Source: Halovenus carboxidivorans (GTDB lineage: Archaea; Halobacteriota; Halobacteria; Halobacteriales; Haloarculaceae). Taken from it: DNA of 64,000 bases. The notes under the pieces were generated by a model. That model saw nothing but the letters and a program-made list of their open reading frames with translations. It was not told the DNA's origin and did not search any database. A program made the translations under genes and the position numbers. Numbering within the stretch: position 1 is the first letter of the stretch; each line of letters begins with the position of its first letter. Positions 17,122 to 26,696 of the stretch are shown one piece after another. The stretch lies in NCBI RefSeq assembly GCF_009831575.1, contig NZ_WUUT01000007.1:1-64000 (forward strand), in the 5' to 3' direction.

Positions 17122-18480
17122 TCACTTCGCTACCGCTGTCCCCTGACTGTCGCCTGTGTCCGCTGCCGAGCCGCTTCCAGCGTCCGCGCTGGCGGCCGAC
17201 CGTCGCGTCGTCCCCGGTTGCTCGTCAGTGAGCACAACTTCGAGAGTAGTCCCCGCTCCGTCGATTGCGGTCGACTCGCGGAACTGCTCGCTCCCGGCGA
17301 GGACGACGACAGATCGCTCGCCGGCGAACCGGAGATTGACGCGGTCGGCGTCGTCGTCACTCCGCGCGTCCAGGGCCTCGCGGAACGTCGTCGCGAACTC
17401 TTCGGCCTCGGCAGCGCTGTTCCAGTGTGTCACCCAGGCGTAGGAGACCGATTCGCCGTCACCGAACGCGAGCAACCGATCGTTCGCGTAACCCGTCGCC
17501 GCTGCGCTGGCCTGCTCGGTGTCCAGATGTGCGCTCAGCGCGATGTGGACGAACATCTCGCCCGTGGTGTCACTCTCGTCTGGCCGGGTCGTCCATCCGT
17601 CGCGCTCGACAGCGGCCGAAAACGAGACCGGTGTCGGCTCGAACCCCCTCCTGGGGTGGAGAAGTTCGGTCGTGGTCCGGGGCGGCTCGCCCTCGTAGAC
17701 TTGTTCAAGCCCCCCGGCCGAGTCGAGCATCGTGTCGAAGTACTGCCCGCCGTGGTGGTAGGGACCGATCGCGAACGCTCGCTCGGGCGGTGCTTCTCGG
17801 TACTGCCGCTCGAACCGCCCGATCTGGCTGCCGTCGAGGTCCGCGTCCTCGGCGTACTCCTCGGCGGCGTAGACGGCTCCGCCCTCGATCAGCGCCCGCG
17901 TTAGAAGCTGTCCGTCCAGCGACTCCTGGCCTGCTGCTGGTCCGCCCTCCCAGTCCGGCGGGATCCACCGCTGCTCGAACTGGATCGTGTGTGCGAACTC
18001 GTGTGCGAGTACGAGCGCCGGGCTGCTGTCGCTGGCTCGCTGTCCGCTCTCGTCCAACTCAACGTACGCCTCGTTTATGACGACGGAGTTCGGTCCCGTC
18101 GCGAGCGCCGCGGCAGGGGCTCCGCCCCCGTCTGTCGCGCTCTCGTTGGTGAGTCCCAGCAGATCGAAGAGCGGTCTGTCCGGGGCTCCGACCCGCGTCT
18201 CGATCTGCTCGACGCGCACGGTCGGTGCCGTCGCATCGACCCCGAGAAGCGCTTCGGTCCGGTTGTACACTCGATTCTCGTCGACCGCCAGCCCGGTGTT
18301 GTCGATCGGTCCGTTCGTTCCCGTTTCGTCTTCCGAGACCGACGGCTCCGTGTCCGATCCAGCGGCGTCGGGCAGACTGTCGGCGTCTGTGTCGCCCGGG
18401 GCTGAAAACGCACAGCCAGCGAGCAGTACGGCGACCGCGCAGCAGACGAACACGCGCGCAGCGACAGCACGGCGATCCAT
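17122..18480 (-). CDS. Hvo_1808-like surface lipoprotein with HExxH motif
   Basis: This 452-residue protein has a lipoprotein signal (hydrophobic stretch ending LLAGC, Cys23) followed by an acidic linker. A central LVLAHEFAHTIQFEQ contains HExxH (about 158-162), the zinc-binding motif of gluzincin-type metallopeptidases, and LIEGGAVYAAEEYAED follows about 40 residues later, a likely third ligand region. The layout resembles the gene at 23546 and the haloarchaeal Hvo_1808 surface family. Proteolysis is suggested by the motif but not shown for the family. Convergent with the upstream kinase, leaving 9 nt. Confidence 0.78.
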   Translation of the reverse strand: MDRRAVAARVFVCCAVAVLLAGCAFSAPGDTDADSLPDAAGSDTEPSVSEDETGTNGPIDNTGLAVDENRVYNRTEALLGVDATAPTVRVEQIETRVGAPDRPLFDLLGLTNESATDGGGAPAAALATGPNSVVINEAYVELDESGQRASDSSPALVLAHEFAHTIQFEQRWIPPDWEGGPAAGQESLDGQLLTRALIEGGAVYAAEEYAEDADLDGSQIGRFERQYREAPPERAFAIGPYHHGGQYFDTMLDSAGGLEQVYEGEPPRTTTELLHPRRGFEPTPVSFSAAVERDGWTTRPDESDTTGEMFVHIALSAHLDTEQASAAATGYANDRLLAFGDGESVSYAWVTHWNSAAEAEEFATTFREALDARSDDDADRVNLRFAGERSVVVLAGSEQFRESTAIDGAGTTLEVVLTDEQPGTTRRSAASADAGSGSAADTGDSQGTAVAK

Positions 18481-18575
18481 GCCTGATTGTCGCGCTGTAG
18501 GCCCCTAAATCGTCGGCTCGACCCTCCGGGAGAGAAACGAGACCCCGACCGCGCGCTGGCGGAGCGGCGAGACCC

Positions 18576-19382
18576 TTACCGCGAGGTCCAGCCGCCGTCG
18601 ACCGTGAGACAACTCCCGGTGACGTACGAACTCGCCTCGGAGGCGAGAAAGACCGCCGGCCCGGCCATCTCGGTGGGATCGGCGAACCGATCCAGCGGCG
18701 TCTGGTCGAGCAGCGACTCCCGGATCGAGTCGTTCTCCAAGGCCTCGTCGATGAACTCCGTCTCGACGTAGCCCGGCGCGATGGCGTTGACCCGCACGTC
18801 CGGCGCCCAGTCCAGTGCCATACTCTTGGTCATGCCGACGAGCCCGTGCTTCGAGGCGACGTACGGGTGCTGTCGCGGCAGGCCGACCAGACCGGCCACG
18901 CTCGCGATGTTGACCACCGACCCGCCGCCGTCCTGTAGATACTCCGCGGCCTCCTGCGCACAGCGGAAAGCCCCGCGGAGATTCACCGCCAGCGTCTGGT
19001 CGAATCCCTCGACGTCGATCGTCTCGGGTTTGCCGAGTGCTGCCTCGGGGTTCATCCCCGCGTTGTTGACGAGAATATCGACGCCGCCGAACTCCTCGAC
19101 GGTCCGCTCGAACAGCGCCGTGACGCTGTCGTCGTCGGCCACGTCGGAGGTAATCGCCAGTCCATCTCCGCCGACAGCCTCGATTTCGTCGACAGTCTCC
19201 TCCAGTGCGGACTCTGTTCGCGCTGTCGGAACCACCGTCGCTCCCGCGTCGCCCAGTCCGATCGCGATTGCCCGCCCGATTCCGCGGCTCGCTCCGGTCA
19301 CGACTGCCACTTCGCCCGAGAGGTCGAACTGTTCCGCGATATCCCCTGGCTGTCCCGCTCCCGATCCGCTGTGATCTGCCAT
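18576..19382 (-). CDS. Short-chain dehydrogenase/reductase (SDR)
   Basis: This 268-residue classical SDR has the cofactor motif TGASRGIG (29-36), NNAG in the central strand, a catalytic Ser and YVASK (near 170-174), and ends in the usual substrate-loop region and DGGWTSR. It resembles FabG/glucose dehydrogenase-like oxidoreductases; NADPH or NADH preference and substrate are unknown. The ATG at 19382 is chosen because the longer frame to 19502 would run into the neighbouring gene and adds a non-conserved Arg-rich leader. Confidence 0.92.
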   Translation of the reverse strand: MADHSGSGAGQPGDIAEQFDLSGEVAVVTGASRGIGRAIAIGLGDAGATVVPTARTESALEETVDEIEAVGGDGLAITSDVADDDSVTALFERTVEEFGGVDILVNNAGMNPEAALGKPETIDVEGFDQTLAVNLRGAFRCAQEAAEYLQDGGGSVVNIASVAGLVGLPRQHPYVASKHGLVGMTKSMALDWAPDVRVNAIAPGYVETEFIDEALENDSIRESLLDQTPLDRFADPTEMAGPAVFLASEASSYVTGSCLTVDGGWTSR

Positions 19383-19461
19383 ACCGACTCGATATTCACC
19401 CCGCGCTGGTAAATCCACAGGACTCCCGACGCCTCGGACACCCTCCCGTCTGCCGGGCCCC

Positions 19462-19998
19462 TCAGTGCAGCGTTCCCTCGCGGTGTTTGTCGTCGTAGGC
19501 AAACAGCGCGTACCCGACCTCCTCGGCGGTGTAGCCCGTCTCCGCCGCGATATCGCGGATCGGCTCGATCATCGTCACGTAATCAGCCGGCGAAAAGGAC
19601 TCCTTGCGACCCTCGACGTGTCCGAACCGTTCGAGCGTCGCCCACACGCGGGTGTCCACGACGGCGTGTGACTCCGGATCGAGAGCTGTCACGACACAGG
19701 AGGCCGTGGGTGCCTTGAACCCGCGCAGTCCCGTCAACAACTGCAGTTTCGAGAAGTCGTCCTCGACGAGCAGCACGTTTGCCGTCACCTGCCGACAGCG
19801 ATCCTCGGGGTTCTTCTCGACGTGGTACGCGCTTCGCGTCGAGGACTCGTATGCAATGTCGTACAATTGATTACGCGTCAGATATCCCTGCTCGCGGTAC
19901 TGCTCGCCGAAGCCGTGCAGTCGCTCCGGGAGCACGCCCTGTGTCTGTTCGTAGTAGTCGAGGTAGTTCTCGATCAACTCCGCGTCGATCGTCGCCAT
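19462..19998 (-). CDS. Uncharacterised protein with helix-hairpin-helix-like segment
   Basis: This 178-residue protein belongs to no family I can name securely. The central LLTGLRGFKAPTASCVVTALDPE followed by VVDTRVWATLERF resembles the helix-hairpin-helix plus catalytic-Asp region of the EndoIII/OGG DNA-glycosylase fold (L.G.G...AS.....P..F.V.DT.V). It lacks an obvious catalytic Lys before the HhH and an iron-sulfur cluster. The N-terminal half is helical and charged. It follows a P450 gene on the same strand with a 45-nt gap. A DNA-binding or degenerate glycosylase role is speculative. Confidence 0.75.
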   Translation of the reverse strand: MATIDAELIENYLDYYEQTQGVLPERLHGFGEQYREQGYLTRNQLYDIAYESSTRSAYHVEKNPEDRCRQVTANVLLVEDDFSKLQLLTGLRGFKAPTASCVVTALDPESHAVVDTRVWATLERFGHVEGRKESFSPADYVTMIEPIRDIAAETGYTAEEVGYALFAYDDKHREGTLH

Positions 19999-20043
19999 CG
20001 TCCGAACAACGGCTGTCGAGGGGCAAAAACCCGTGCGGTTCGG

Positions 20044-21369
20044 TCACTCCCGACGGGAGATTTCCATCTCCATGCCGTCCCGCGGATGCAGTGTCAGCGT
20101 CGGCCGCAACTCCAACTGCGCGGACCCCTCGTAGGAGAGCTCGTACTCGCTTGCCACCATCGCGACGATCATCTGCGCTTCGAGTTTGGCGAGGTTCTTC
20201 CCGATACAGTGACGCGGCCCGCCGCCGAAGGGGAAGTACGAAAACCGGTGGCCGTTTCGGTCGGCCCACCGCTCCGGGCGGAACTGTTCGGGGTCGTCCC
20301 AGTACTCCGGCGAGCGGTGGACGGCCCACTGCGAGAGCATAACCATCGCGTCCTCGGGAATCTCGTAGCCCAGCAGTTCGACCGCCTCGTTGGCCTCCCG
20401 AAACAGCGTGTACACGGGCGGGTACAGCCGCATCGCCTCGTCGATGACCCACTCCAGGTACTCGAAGCTCTGCACGTCGTCGATCGTCGGCGTCCCCTCG
20501 ATTCTGTCGACCTCCTCGTAGAGGCGTTCCCGTTTCTCGGGGTGTTCGGAGAGGAGATACCAGGTGTAGGTGAGCGTCAGCGCCGTGGTGTCGTGGCCGG
20601 CCAGCAGCATCGTCACCACCTCGTCACGGAGCTGCTGGGCGGACTGTTCGCCGCGGCTCTGGGCACGCAGCAGAATCGAGAGGAGATCCATCGGCGCGCC
20701 CTCACCATCGCCCTCCGTTCCGCGGCGGTCGGCGATGATCTCCTCGACAATCTCGTCGACGGCCGAGACGGCCGACTGGTAGGCGCGGTCACCGGGGAGG
20801 GGGACCCACGGCGGCAGCGCGAACCGGACGGGATCGGGCTCGAACTGGCTGCCGATCGGTTCGAGATTCTCCCGGAGTTGGCTGAGCTGTCGCTCCGAAA
20901 GTTCGGTGCCGAGCATCAGATCCGCGATGACGTCGATCGTCACCCGGGTCATCTCTCGCTCCATGTCGCGGCGCTCGCCGTCGCCCCAGCGGTCGAGCAG
21001 GTCGCTGGTGTGGCCGGCGATGCGGTCGTCGAAGGAGGCGAGTCGACCCATGGTGAAGGCTGGATTGGCGAGTTGGCGCTGTTTCTGCCAGGTGTCGCCC
21101 TCGCTGAGCAACAGCCCGTCGCCGAGCAGATCACCCAGCGTGTCGCTCTGAAAGTCCGGTTTGCGGTACTTGTCGGCATCACCGACGAGAATCTGCTCGA
21201 TTGCCGACGGCTCGGCGACGAAGTAGGTCTCCATCGGCCCCATCTCGAAGGCGGCGATTCCGTTGTACGCGCGTTCGACCTCTTCGACGAAACGGAGTGG
21301 GTCCGCGGAGTACTGCCGGCCGCTCCCGAACAGCGGTTCGCCCCGCGGCCCCGGTGGCGTCGTTTGCAC
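20044..21369 (-). CDS. Cytochrome P450
   Basis: This 441-residue soluble P450 has the I-helix AGHDTTALTLTYTW (about 255-268), the K-helix EAMR, and the heme loop FPFGGGPRHCIGKNLA with the Cys thiolate ligand near residue 386. Length is normal. No redox-partner gene adjoins. Such enzymes hydroxylate lipids, terpenoids or steroids, and haloarchaeal members often sit near carotenoid or lipid genes, but the substrate cannot be read here. It is on the same strand as the HhH-like gene and SDR downstream. Confidence 0.95.
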   Translation of the reverse strand: MQTTPPGPRGEPLFGSGRQYSADPLRFVEEVERAYNGIAAFEMGPMETYFVAEPSAIEQILVGDADKYRKPDFQSDTLGDLLGDGLLLSEGDTWQKQRQLANPAFTMGRLASFDDRIAGHTSDLLDRWGDGERRDMEREMTRVTIDVIADLMLGTELSERQLSQLRENLEPIGSQFEPDPVRFALPPWVPLPGDRAYQSAVSAVDEIVEEIIADRRGTEGDGEGAPMDLLSILLRAQSRGEQSAQQLRDEVVTMLLAGHDTTALTLTYTWYLLSEHPEKRERLYEEVDRIEGTPTIDDVQSFEYLEWVIDEAMRLYPPVYTLFREANEAVELLGYEIPEDAMVMLSQWAVHRSPEYWDDPEQFRPERWADRNGHRFSYFPFGGGPRHCIGKNLAKLEAQMIVAMVASEYELSYEGSAQLELRPTLTLHPRDGMEMEISRRE

Positions 21370-21433
21370 AACCGTGATAGGGAACTGATCTCAATAAACC
21401 CTCGCCCGCCGGTAACCGTCCGTAGCCCCTCTC

Positions 21434-23374
21434 TCAGTCCGTGCGTGGGTGCGGCTCCTCGGTCACGCGAGCGTCGCTGTCCGCGTCGACCTGTGCCTGC
21501 CAGAGCGCGGCGTACTCCCCGTCGCTCTCGATCAACTCCTCGTGCGCTCCGGACTCGACGAGTTCGCCGTCGTCCATGACGACGATCCGATCCGCCGACT
21601 GGATCGTCGACAGCCGGTGCGCGATGACGAACGCGGTTCGGTCCTCGATGAGGCGGTTCAGGCTCTCCTGAATGAGTTCCTCCGTCTCGGTGTCCACGTC
21701 CGAGGTCGCTTCGTCGAAGACGATGATCGACGGGTCGTTGAGCAGCGCTCGTGCGATGGCGAGTCGCTGGCGCTGGCCACCGGAGAGTTTGACCCCTCGC
21801 TCGCCCACGAGCGTGTCGTAGCCGTCCGGCAGATCGCTGATGAACTCGTGTGCTTCTGCGGCCGTTGCGGCCTCGACGATGCGCTCCCGTGAGTTCCGGC
21901 CGTCTCCGGTGACACCCTCGCTCTCGTCCCACTCGGCGCTCAGCACCTCGCGGTCCCCGTAGGCGATGTTCTCCGCGACAGTTCCGGAGAACAGGTAGGG
22001 GTTCTGTTCGACGATTGCGATCTCCGAGCGCAACGCTTCGAGGCTGTACTCCCGGACATCCACGCCGTCGACCGCGACGGTCCCGGCATCGACGTCGTGA
22101 AACCGAGGGAGAAGCTTCAGAAGCGTCGACTTCCCGGCTCCGGTGGGGCCGGCGAGACCGACTGTCGTCCCGGCCGGCACGTCCAGAGACACGTCGCGAA
22201 TGACCGGCTCGCGGTCGCCGTAGCCGAAGGTGACGTTCTCGAAGCGGACCGCCCCGTCGACGCTGTCGGGGGTGTACGGCTCCGCTGGTTCGGTCACGGT
22301 CGGCTCCTTCCCGAGCAGCCCGAAGACGCGCTCGGCGCTTGACTTGGCGAGTTGGTACTTGTTCGCGGACTTGCCGACCCGACGCATCGGGGAGTACAGC
22401 CGGCGCAGGTACAGGAAAAACAGCGCGAACGCACCCGCGGACAGCGCCCCGGGATCGCCGAGGATGATATCCGTGCCGCCGATGTAGAGGACGAGCACGA
22501 AGACGACGCCGGTCGTCAGCCGGAGGGAAGCGAAAAACGCGCGCCTGATCCGCAGTGCCCACACTTTCTCGTCGTGGTACGTCTGGCTCTGTTCGGCGAC
22601 GCGCTCGCGCTCGAACGCGTGGCGGTTGAACGTCTTGATGACCGCCGTCCCGCCGAGATTGTTCTCCAGACGCGTGTTCAGGCGCGCGACCGTCTCGCGG
22701 ATCGACTTGTACCGTGGCTCGATCCAGTTCAGAAAGAGCCCGCTCGCGAGGCCGATGACCGGAACCGGGGCGAGCGCGATCAGCGTCAGTTTCGGCGAGT
22801 ATGTCCAGAGGATGATCGAGATGCCGCCGACCGTCGCGACGACGCGGATCAGTTGGCGGAACTCGGTGTTGAGAAACTGCTCCAGTCGGTTGATGTCGCT
22901 GTTCAGAATCGACATCATGCCGCCGGTCTGATGAGAGACGAAAAAGTCCATCGAGAGGTGTTGCAGGTGGTCGTAGGTGTCGTTTCGGAGGTCGCGCTGT
23001 ACCTTCTGGGCGGTCGACTGCAGCAGATACCGCGAGCCGAACCGTGCCGCGGAACGGACCAGATACGCGATGATCGCGATCACGACTAGCCGTTCGAGTA
23101 GCGCCACGCGTGCCGCCTCGCCGGTGATCGCGCCGCCGGGCACGAGGCCGGCGCTCGCGAGTAGACCGGGTTCACCCGACTGCAGAATGACCCGATCGAT
23201 TGCCGTCGCGACCACAATCGGGGGGACGAGCCGTGCGAATCGGGTGCAGAACGACAGCAAGACACCGACGCTCAGCCGAAGCCAGTAGGGGAGTGCGTAG
23301 ACGAGGAGACTCCGTATCGGATGTCCGTCGATGTTCTCCCGGACATCCTCGAACCCGCCGTCGTCGTCTGACAT
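21434..23374 (-). CDS. ABC transporter, fused permease and ATPase (exporter type)
   Basis: This 646-residue half-transporter has an N-terminal six-helix ABC exporter domain (about 20-345) and a nucleotide-binding domain with Walker A GPTGAGKS (about 411), signature LSGGQRQRL, Walker B IIVFDEATS and the switch His in VIAHRLST. It should act as a homodimer exporting a lipid, peptide or drug. The ATG at 23374 (MSDDDGG) is preferred over 23458 because the extra 28 residues are Arg-rich and not part of the domain. Confidence 0.93.
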   Translation of the reverse strand: MSDDDGGFEDVRENIDGHPIRSLLVYALPYWLRLSVGVLLSFCTRFARLVPPIVVATAIDRVILQSGEPGLLASAGLVPGGAITGEAARVALLERLVVIAIIAYLVRSAARFGSRYLLQSTAQKVQRDLRNDTYDHLQHLSMDFFVSHQTGGMMSILNSDINRLEQFLNTEFRQLIRVVATVGGISIILWTYSPKLTLIALAPVPVIGLASGLFLNWIEPRYKSIRETVARLNTRLENNLGGTAVIKTFNRHAFERERVAEQSQTYHDEKVWALRIRRAFFASLRLTTGVVFVLVLYIGGTDIILGDPGALSAGAFALFFLYLRRLYSPMRRVGKSANKYQLAKSSAERVFGLLGKEPTVTEPAEPYTPDSVDGAVRFENVTFGYGDREPVIRDVSLDVPAGTTVGLAGPTGAGKSTLLKLLPRFHDVDAGTVAVDGVDVREYSLEALRSEIAIVEQNPYLFSGTVAENIAYGDREVLSAEWDESEGVTGDGRNSRERIVEAATAAEAHEFISDLPDGYDTLVGERGVKLSGGQRQRLAIARALLNDPSIIVFDEATSDVDTETEELIQESLNRLIEDRTAFVIAHRLSTIQSADRIVVMDDGELVESGAHEELIESDGEYAALWQAQVDADSDARVTEEPHPRTD

Positions 23375-23545
23375 ACCCCTCTTTGCGGATAGCCGGTAAA
23401 ATGCCCTCCGTTCACGACCGCGTTTCAGAGCGAGAAACCGGTCGAAACCGCGAAACAATTACTTGAATTACGACAAAGGTACACACATGCTGACGCGCAG
23501 ACCAGCGCCGGAGGGACAGCGACTCACGGTCGAGGAGGGTCCCGG

Positions 23546-25222
23546 ATGAGACGGGACGGAACTCGACTCCTTCTGTTCGCCATCGCGCTCGTCGCGTTCG
23601 GTGTCGTGATCGTGACACCCGCCGCCGCCTCGCCGGGAGAGACGACCGACAGCACAGCATCTGCACAATCTGCCGTCTTCACGGACGACCACGTCGGGGA
23701 GTGTGCCGCCACCCCGCCGTCCGACCTCGACGACCCCGAGAATCCGGAGGGGGTCATCGGGTGGGTCGAGGGGTACTGGTACACCGAACCCGTCGAGGTG
23801 ACGCCCGAGGACGGCTTCAACGAGACCGAACGGGACCGCCTCGCCGGGCGAACGGCCGCCCAGGTCGAAGCGTTGCGGTGTCTCGATTACACGGAGGGGC
23901 TTCCGCCGCTACGAACGATCAGCCGCGAGGAGTACCGCGAGAGGATTGTTGCGCCGGCCGTTGAACAGATCAGCCCGGAGGGGCGCCTCTACGAGCGCGC
24001 CCAGTACGCCGCACGGCTGACAATCGGGAACGAGGTCAACACGACTCGGGAACTCATCGAGGCACAGACCGCGTTCCCGGCGGCGTTTTACCTCCCCAGC
24101 GAGCAGTACATGGCCTTCGTCACCGACGACGAGACCGTCGAGGATCTCAACCAGGGGACGCTCGCCCACGAACTGGTCCACGCGCTACAGGACCAGCACT
24201 TCGACGTTGCGGCGGTGTTCGCGGAACCGACGAACGACGGCTATCTCTCCTCCGCTGGCGTCGTCGAGACTGACGCGCAGTTCTTCCAGCAGCAGTATCA
24301 ACAGAACTGCGCTGCCGGTGAATGGGCGACGGAGTGTTTCATCCCGGCACCGGGTCAGCCGCCGGAGGTGCCGAACTGGGCGATCGCCCTCAACCAGCAG
24401 TTCCAGTACACCCTGCCGCTGATCGAACAGCGGTACCAGGCGGGGGGCACACAGGCGATCAACGACCTGTTCGGGAACTACCCGGAGACGACGACCGAGA
24501 CGATCTATCCCGACCGCCTCGGCGAGTTCGAGACTGCTAACATCACGGTTCCGGATCGCAGTACCTCGGCGTGGCGACGGGTCCAGAGCGGCAATCTCAC
24601 GTACAACACCATCGGCCAAGCGGGGGTGACGGCGATCCTCGTGGCGCCGTACTACGAGACCAACGGCCGCCAGAGCGTCATCTCGGATTTCTCGGAGTTC
24701 ATGCCGCGACGCGGTGAACTCGACTACGGGATCCCCGAGACCGACGGCTGGCGCGGCGACAAACTCTACGGCTACGCGAACGGCGACAACGAGACGGCCG
24801 CCGTTTGGGAACTCGCCTGGGCGGACGCGGGAGACGCCGAACAGTTCGCGGAGGCGTACCGTTCGCTGCTCGAATACCGCGGCGGCACGCTCGCCGACGG
24901 CTACCAGAACGTCTACACGTTAGATACCGACGCGTACGACATGGCCGTCGCCGTCGAACAGACCGACGACCGCGTTCGGATCGTGACCGCACCGAGCGTC
25001 GACGACCTGACTACAGTCCACGAGTCAATCTCGCTGCAGCAGACGAACGGATCACAGGACTCGATGGACGGCACCGACTCCGAGGACGGAAGCGACGGCA
25101 CGGAGGCGAACGAGTCCGACAACGCGCAAGACAGCGATGGCTCCGGGGCCGGATTCGGTCTGTTCGCGGCGGCCTTGGCGGTGATCGCCGTCGGCGCGGC
25201 GAGCGCGCTGCGCCGCCGCTAA
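23546..25222 (+). CDS. Hvo_1808 family surface protein
   Basis: This 558-residue protein has a Sec-type signal (residues 4-28, ending AAAS). HELVH lies at 208-212 with TLAHELVHALQDQHFD around it, and a downstream SSAGVVETDAQFFQQ could supply a further ligand. The C-terminus has an acidic Ser/Asp linker, then GAGFGLFAAALAVIAVG and Arg residues, which looks like a PGF-CTERM-type sorting signal although the Pro of PGF is replaced by Ala. It is a paralogue of the lipoprotein at 17122. Its 3' end overlaps the convergent hydrolase gene by 4 nt. Confidence 0.85.
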   Translation: MRRDGTRLLLFAIALVAFGVVIVTPAAASPGETTDSTASAQSAVFTDDHVGECAATPPSDLDDPENPEGVIGWVEGYWYTEPVEVTPEDGFNETERDRLAGRTAAQVEALRCLDYTEGLPPLRTISREEYRERIVAPAVEQISPEGRLYERAQYAARLTIGNEVNTTRELIEAQTAFPAAFYLPSEQYMAFVTDDETVEDLNQGTLAHELVHALQDQHFDVAAVFAEPTNDGYLSSAGVVETDAQFFQQQYQQNCAAGEWATECFIPAPGQPPEVPNWAIALNQQFQYTLPLIEQRYQAGGTQAINDLFGNYPETTTETIYPDRLGEFETANITVPDRSTSAWRRVQSGNLTYNTIGQAGVTAILVAPYYETNGRQSVISDFSEFMPRRGELDYGIPETDGWRGDKLYGYANGDNETAAVWELAWADAGDAEQFAEAYRSLLEYRGGTLADGYQNVYTLDTDAYDMAVAVEQTDDRVRIVTAPSVDDLTTVHESISLQQTNGSQDSMDGTDSEDGSDGTEANESDNAQDSDGSGAGFGLFAAALAVIAVGAASALRRR

Positions 25223-26643
25223 CCGGACTGGTTGGCAGTCACGAACCCCGCGATATCGTTCACGACCGTCTCAGCGACCGGGGTGGGCTGCGTCCACTCC
25301 GAGGGGGTCGACATCCCCTCTCCCGGTTGCAGTCGGTGGTTCAGATTCTCGTAGCGAATGATCTCGACGGTCGACTCACCGGCCAGCGCGTTCTCCCAGA
25401 GCATCAGGTCGTCCTCGACGGTGACGAGAAAGTCCCGCTCGCCCTGGAGGATGAGCCGCGGCACCGACAACTCCGCGGCCGTACTGAGGTGGTCGTACTC
25501 CTGAAGCGTCCGGAAGAACGGCCGCCCGCGGGCACCCCCGCCGAGGTTGATCGTTTCGTCTTCCCCAATCGAGAGCGTCCGAATCCGTTCGGCTAACGCC
25601 TCGACGCCTGAGAGTCGTCGCTCGCGCTGTGTCTCCGTGAGATTCTCCGCGAGATCGAGTTGATACTCCGTCTGGCGCACAATCGCCTCGTGAATCGGCT
25701 CTGCGAGCGGTGCGATCATGACCACGCCCGCGACGCGCTCGGACCGGGCGGCGATCCGCGGTGCCAGCCGTCCGCCGAGGCTGTGACCCACGACGAACAC
25801 GCTGTCGACGCGCTCTCGGGCGGCCAGTCGTTCGATGGCCGTCAGCGCGTCGTCGGTGATCAGGTCGTCGACGGTCGCCTCGGTCCGGTCTACCTCGCAG
25901 GCGACCGTTCGCTGATCGTATCGCAACACCGCAATCCCCCGGGTCGCCAGCCCCCAGGCGAGTTCCTTGAACGTCCGGTTCGGGCCGGCTCGCTGGTCGC
26001 GGCCCTGGTCGCCGCTGCCGTGAACGAGCACGACTCCGGGGACGGAGCCGCTCCCCTCGGGCAGAGTCAGCGTCGCGCTTATCTCGCAGTCTCCCGTCGC
26101 CTGCATCGCCAGTAGCTCCTCGCTGAACGCCGACTGATCGACGTACTCCGGCGGCGACCAGACGCCCGGGGTGAACCGGAATCCCCCGATTGCCTCGTCA
26201 CCGAACTGCACCTGGAAGGTGAGCCCGCCGTCCGCGAACTCTCCCGCCAACTCGACGATCTCCAGCCCGCGACGCGACCCGCGATACGTCGTCGACGCGA
26301 ACCCCTCGAACGAACCCAGCGGGTCGACCGTCTGGCTCCACTGCTGTCGGAGGGTCTGTTGTGGCACGCTCTCTGCGAACGACTCCGAGACGCGCTCGTA
26401 GGCGGCGTCGAACGACCCGTCGAGAAGCAGTTCAACGAACGCCCGTGCCCGCCGCCGAAGCGCCGCCGGGTCGGACCCCCTCGGCTGTCCGTCAGTCGGC
26501 TGGTCGGGCTGTGTGTCCGCCGACCCGTCGGTCTCGTTGTCGGCGCTGTCCCCCGTCTCTCCGGGGCTGTCGGTCCCCGAACAGCCGGCGAGAGCACCGA
26601 CTCCGACCGTTCCGACGGCGGCCAGATACTCCCTTCGATCCAT
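25219..26643 (-). CDS. Tat lipoprotein: DUF3887-like domain plus alpha/beta hydrolase
   Basis: This 474-residue protein starts with a Tat-lipoprotein signal (RREYLAAVG at 3-11, lipobox ALAGC with Cys21) and an acidic linker. Residues about 60-155 resemble DUF3887 (FVELLLDGSFDAAYERVSESF), and the rest is an alpha/beta hydrolase with VLVHGSG, the nucleophile elbow GHSLGG (near 282) and a C-terminal NHRLQPG His. Bacterial proteins with this pairing are annotated as extracellular esterases or peptidase-like hydrolases. It would be anchored on the outer face of the membrane. Substrate unknown. Confidence 0.9.
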   Translation of the reverse strand: MDRREYLAAVGTVGVGALAGCSGTDSPGETGDSADNETDGSADTQPDQPTDGQPRGSDPAALRRRARAFVELLLDGSFDAAYERVSESFAESVPQQTLRQQWSQTVDPLGSFEGFASTTYRGSRRGLEIVELAGEFADGGLTFQVQFGDEAIGGFRFTPGVWSPPEYVDQSAFSEELLAMQATGDCEISATLTLPEGSGSVPGVVLVHGSGDQGRDQRAGPNRTFKELAWGLATRGIAVLRYDQRTVACEVDRTEATVDDLITDDALTAIERLAARERVDSVFVVGHSLGGRLAPRIAARSERVAGVVMIAPLAEPIHEAIVRQTEYQLDLAENLTETQRERRLSGVEALAERIRTLSIGEDETINLGGGARGRPFFRTLQEYDHLSTAAELSVPRLILQGERDFLVTVEDDLMLWENALAGESTVEIIRYENLNHRLQPGEGMSTPSEWTQPTPVAETVVNDIAGFVTANQSG

Positions 26644-26696
26644 CTTGTACCGTCACTTGCACGGGAGAAAAAAAAGAGGGTTGTGTGAACTCGCGT

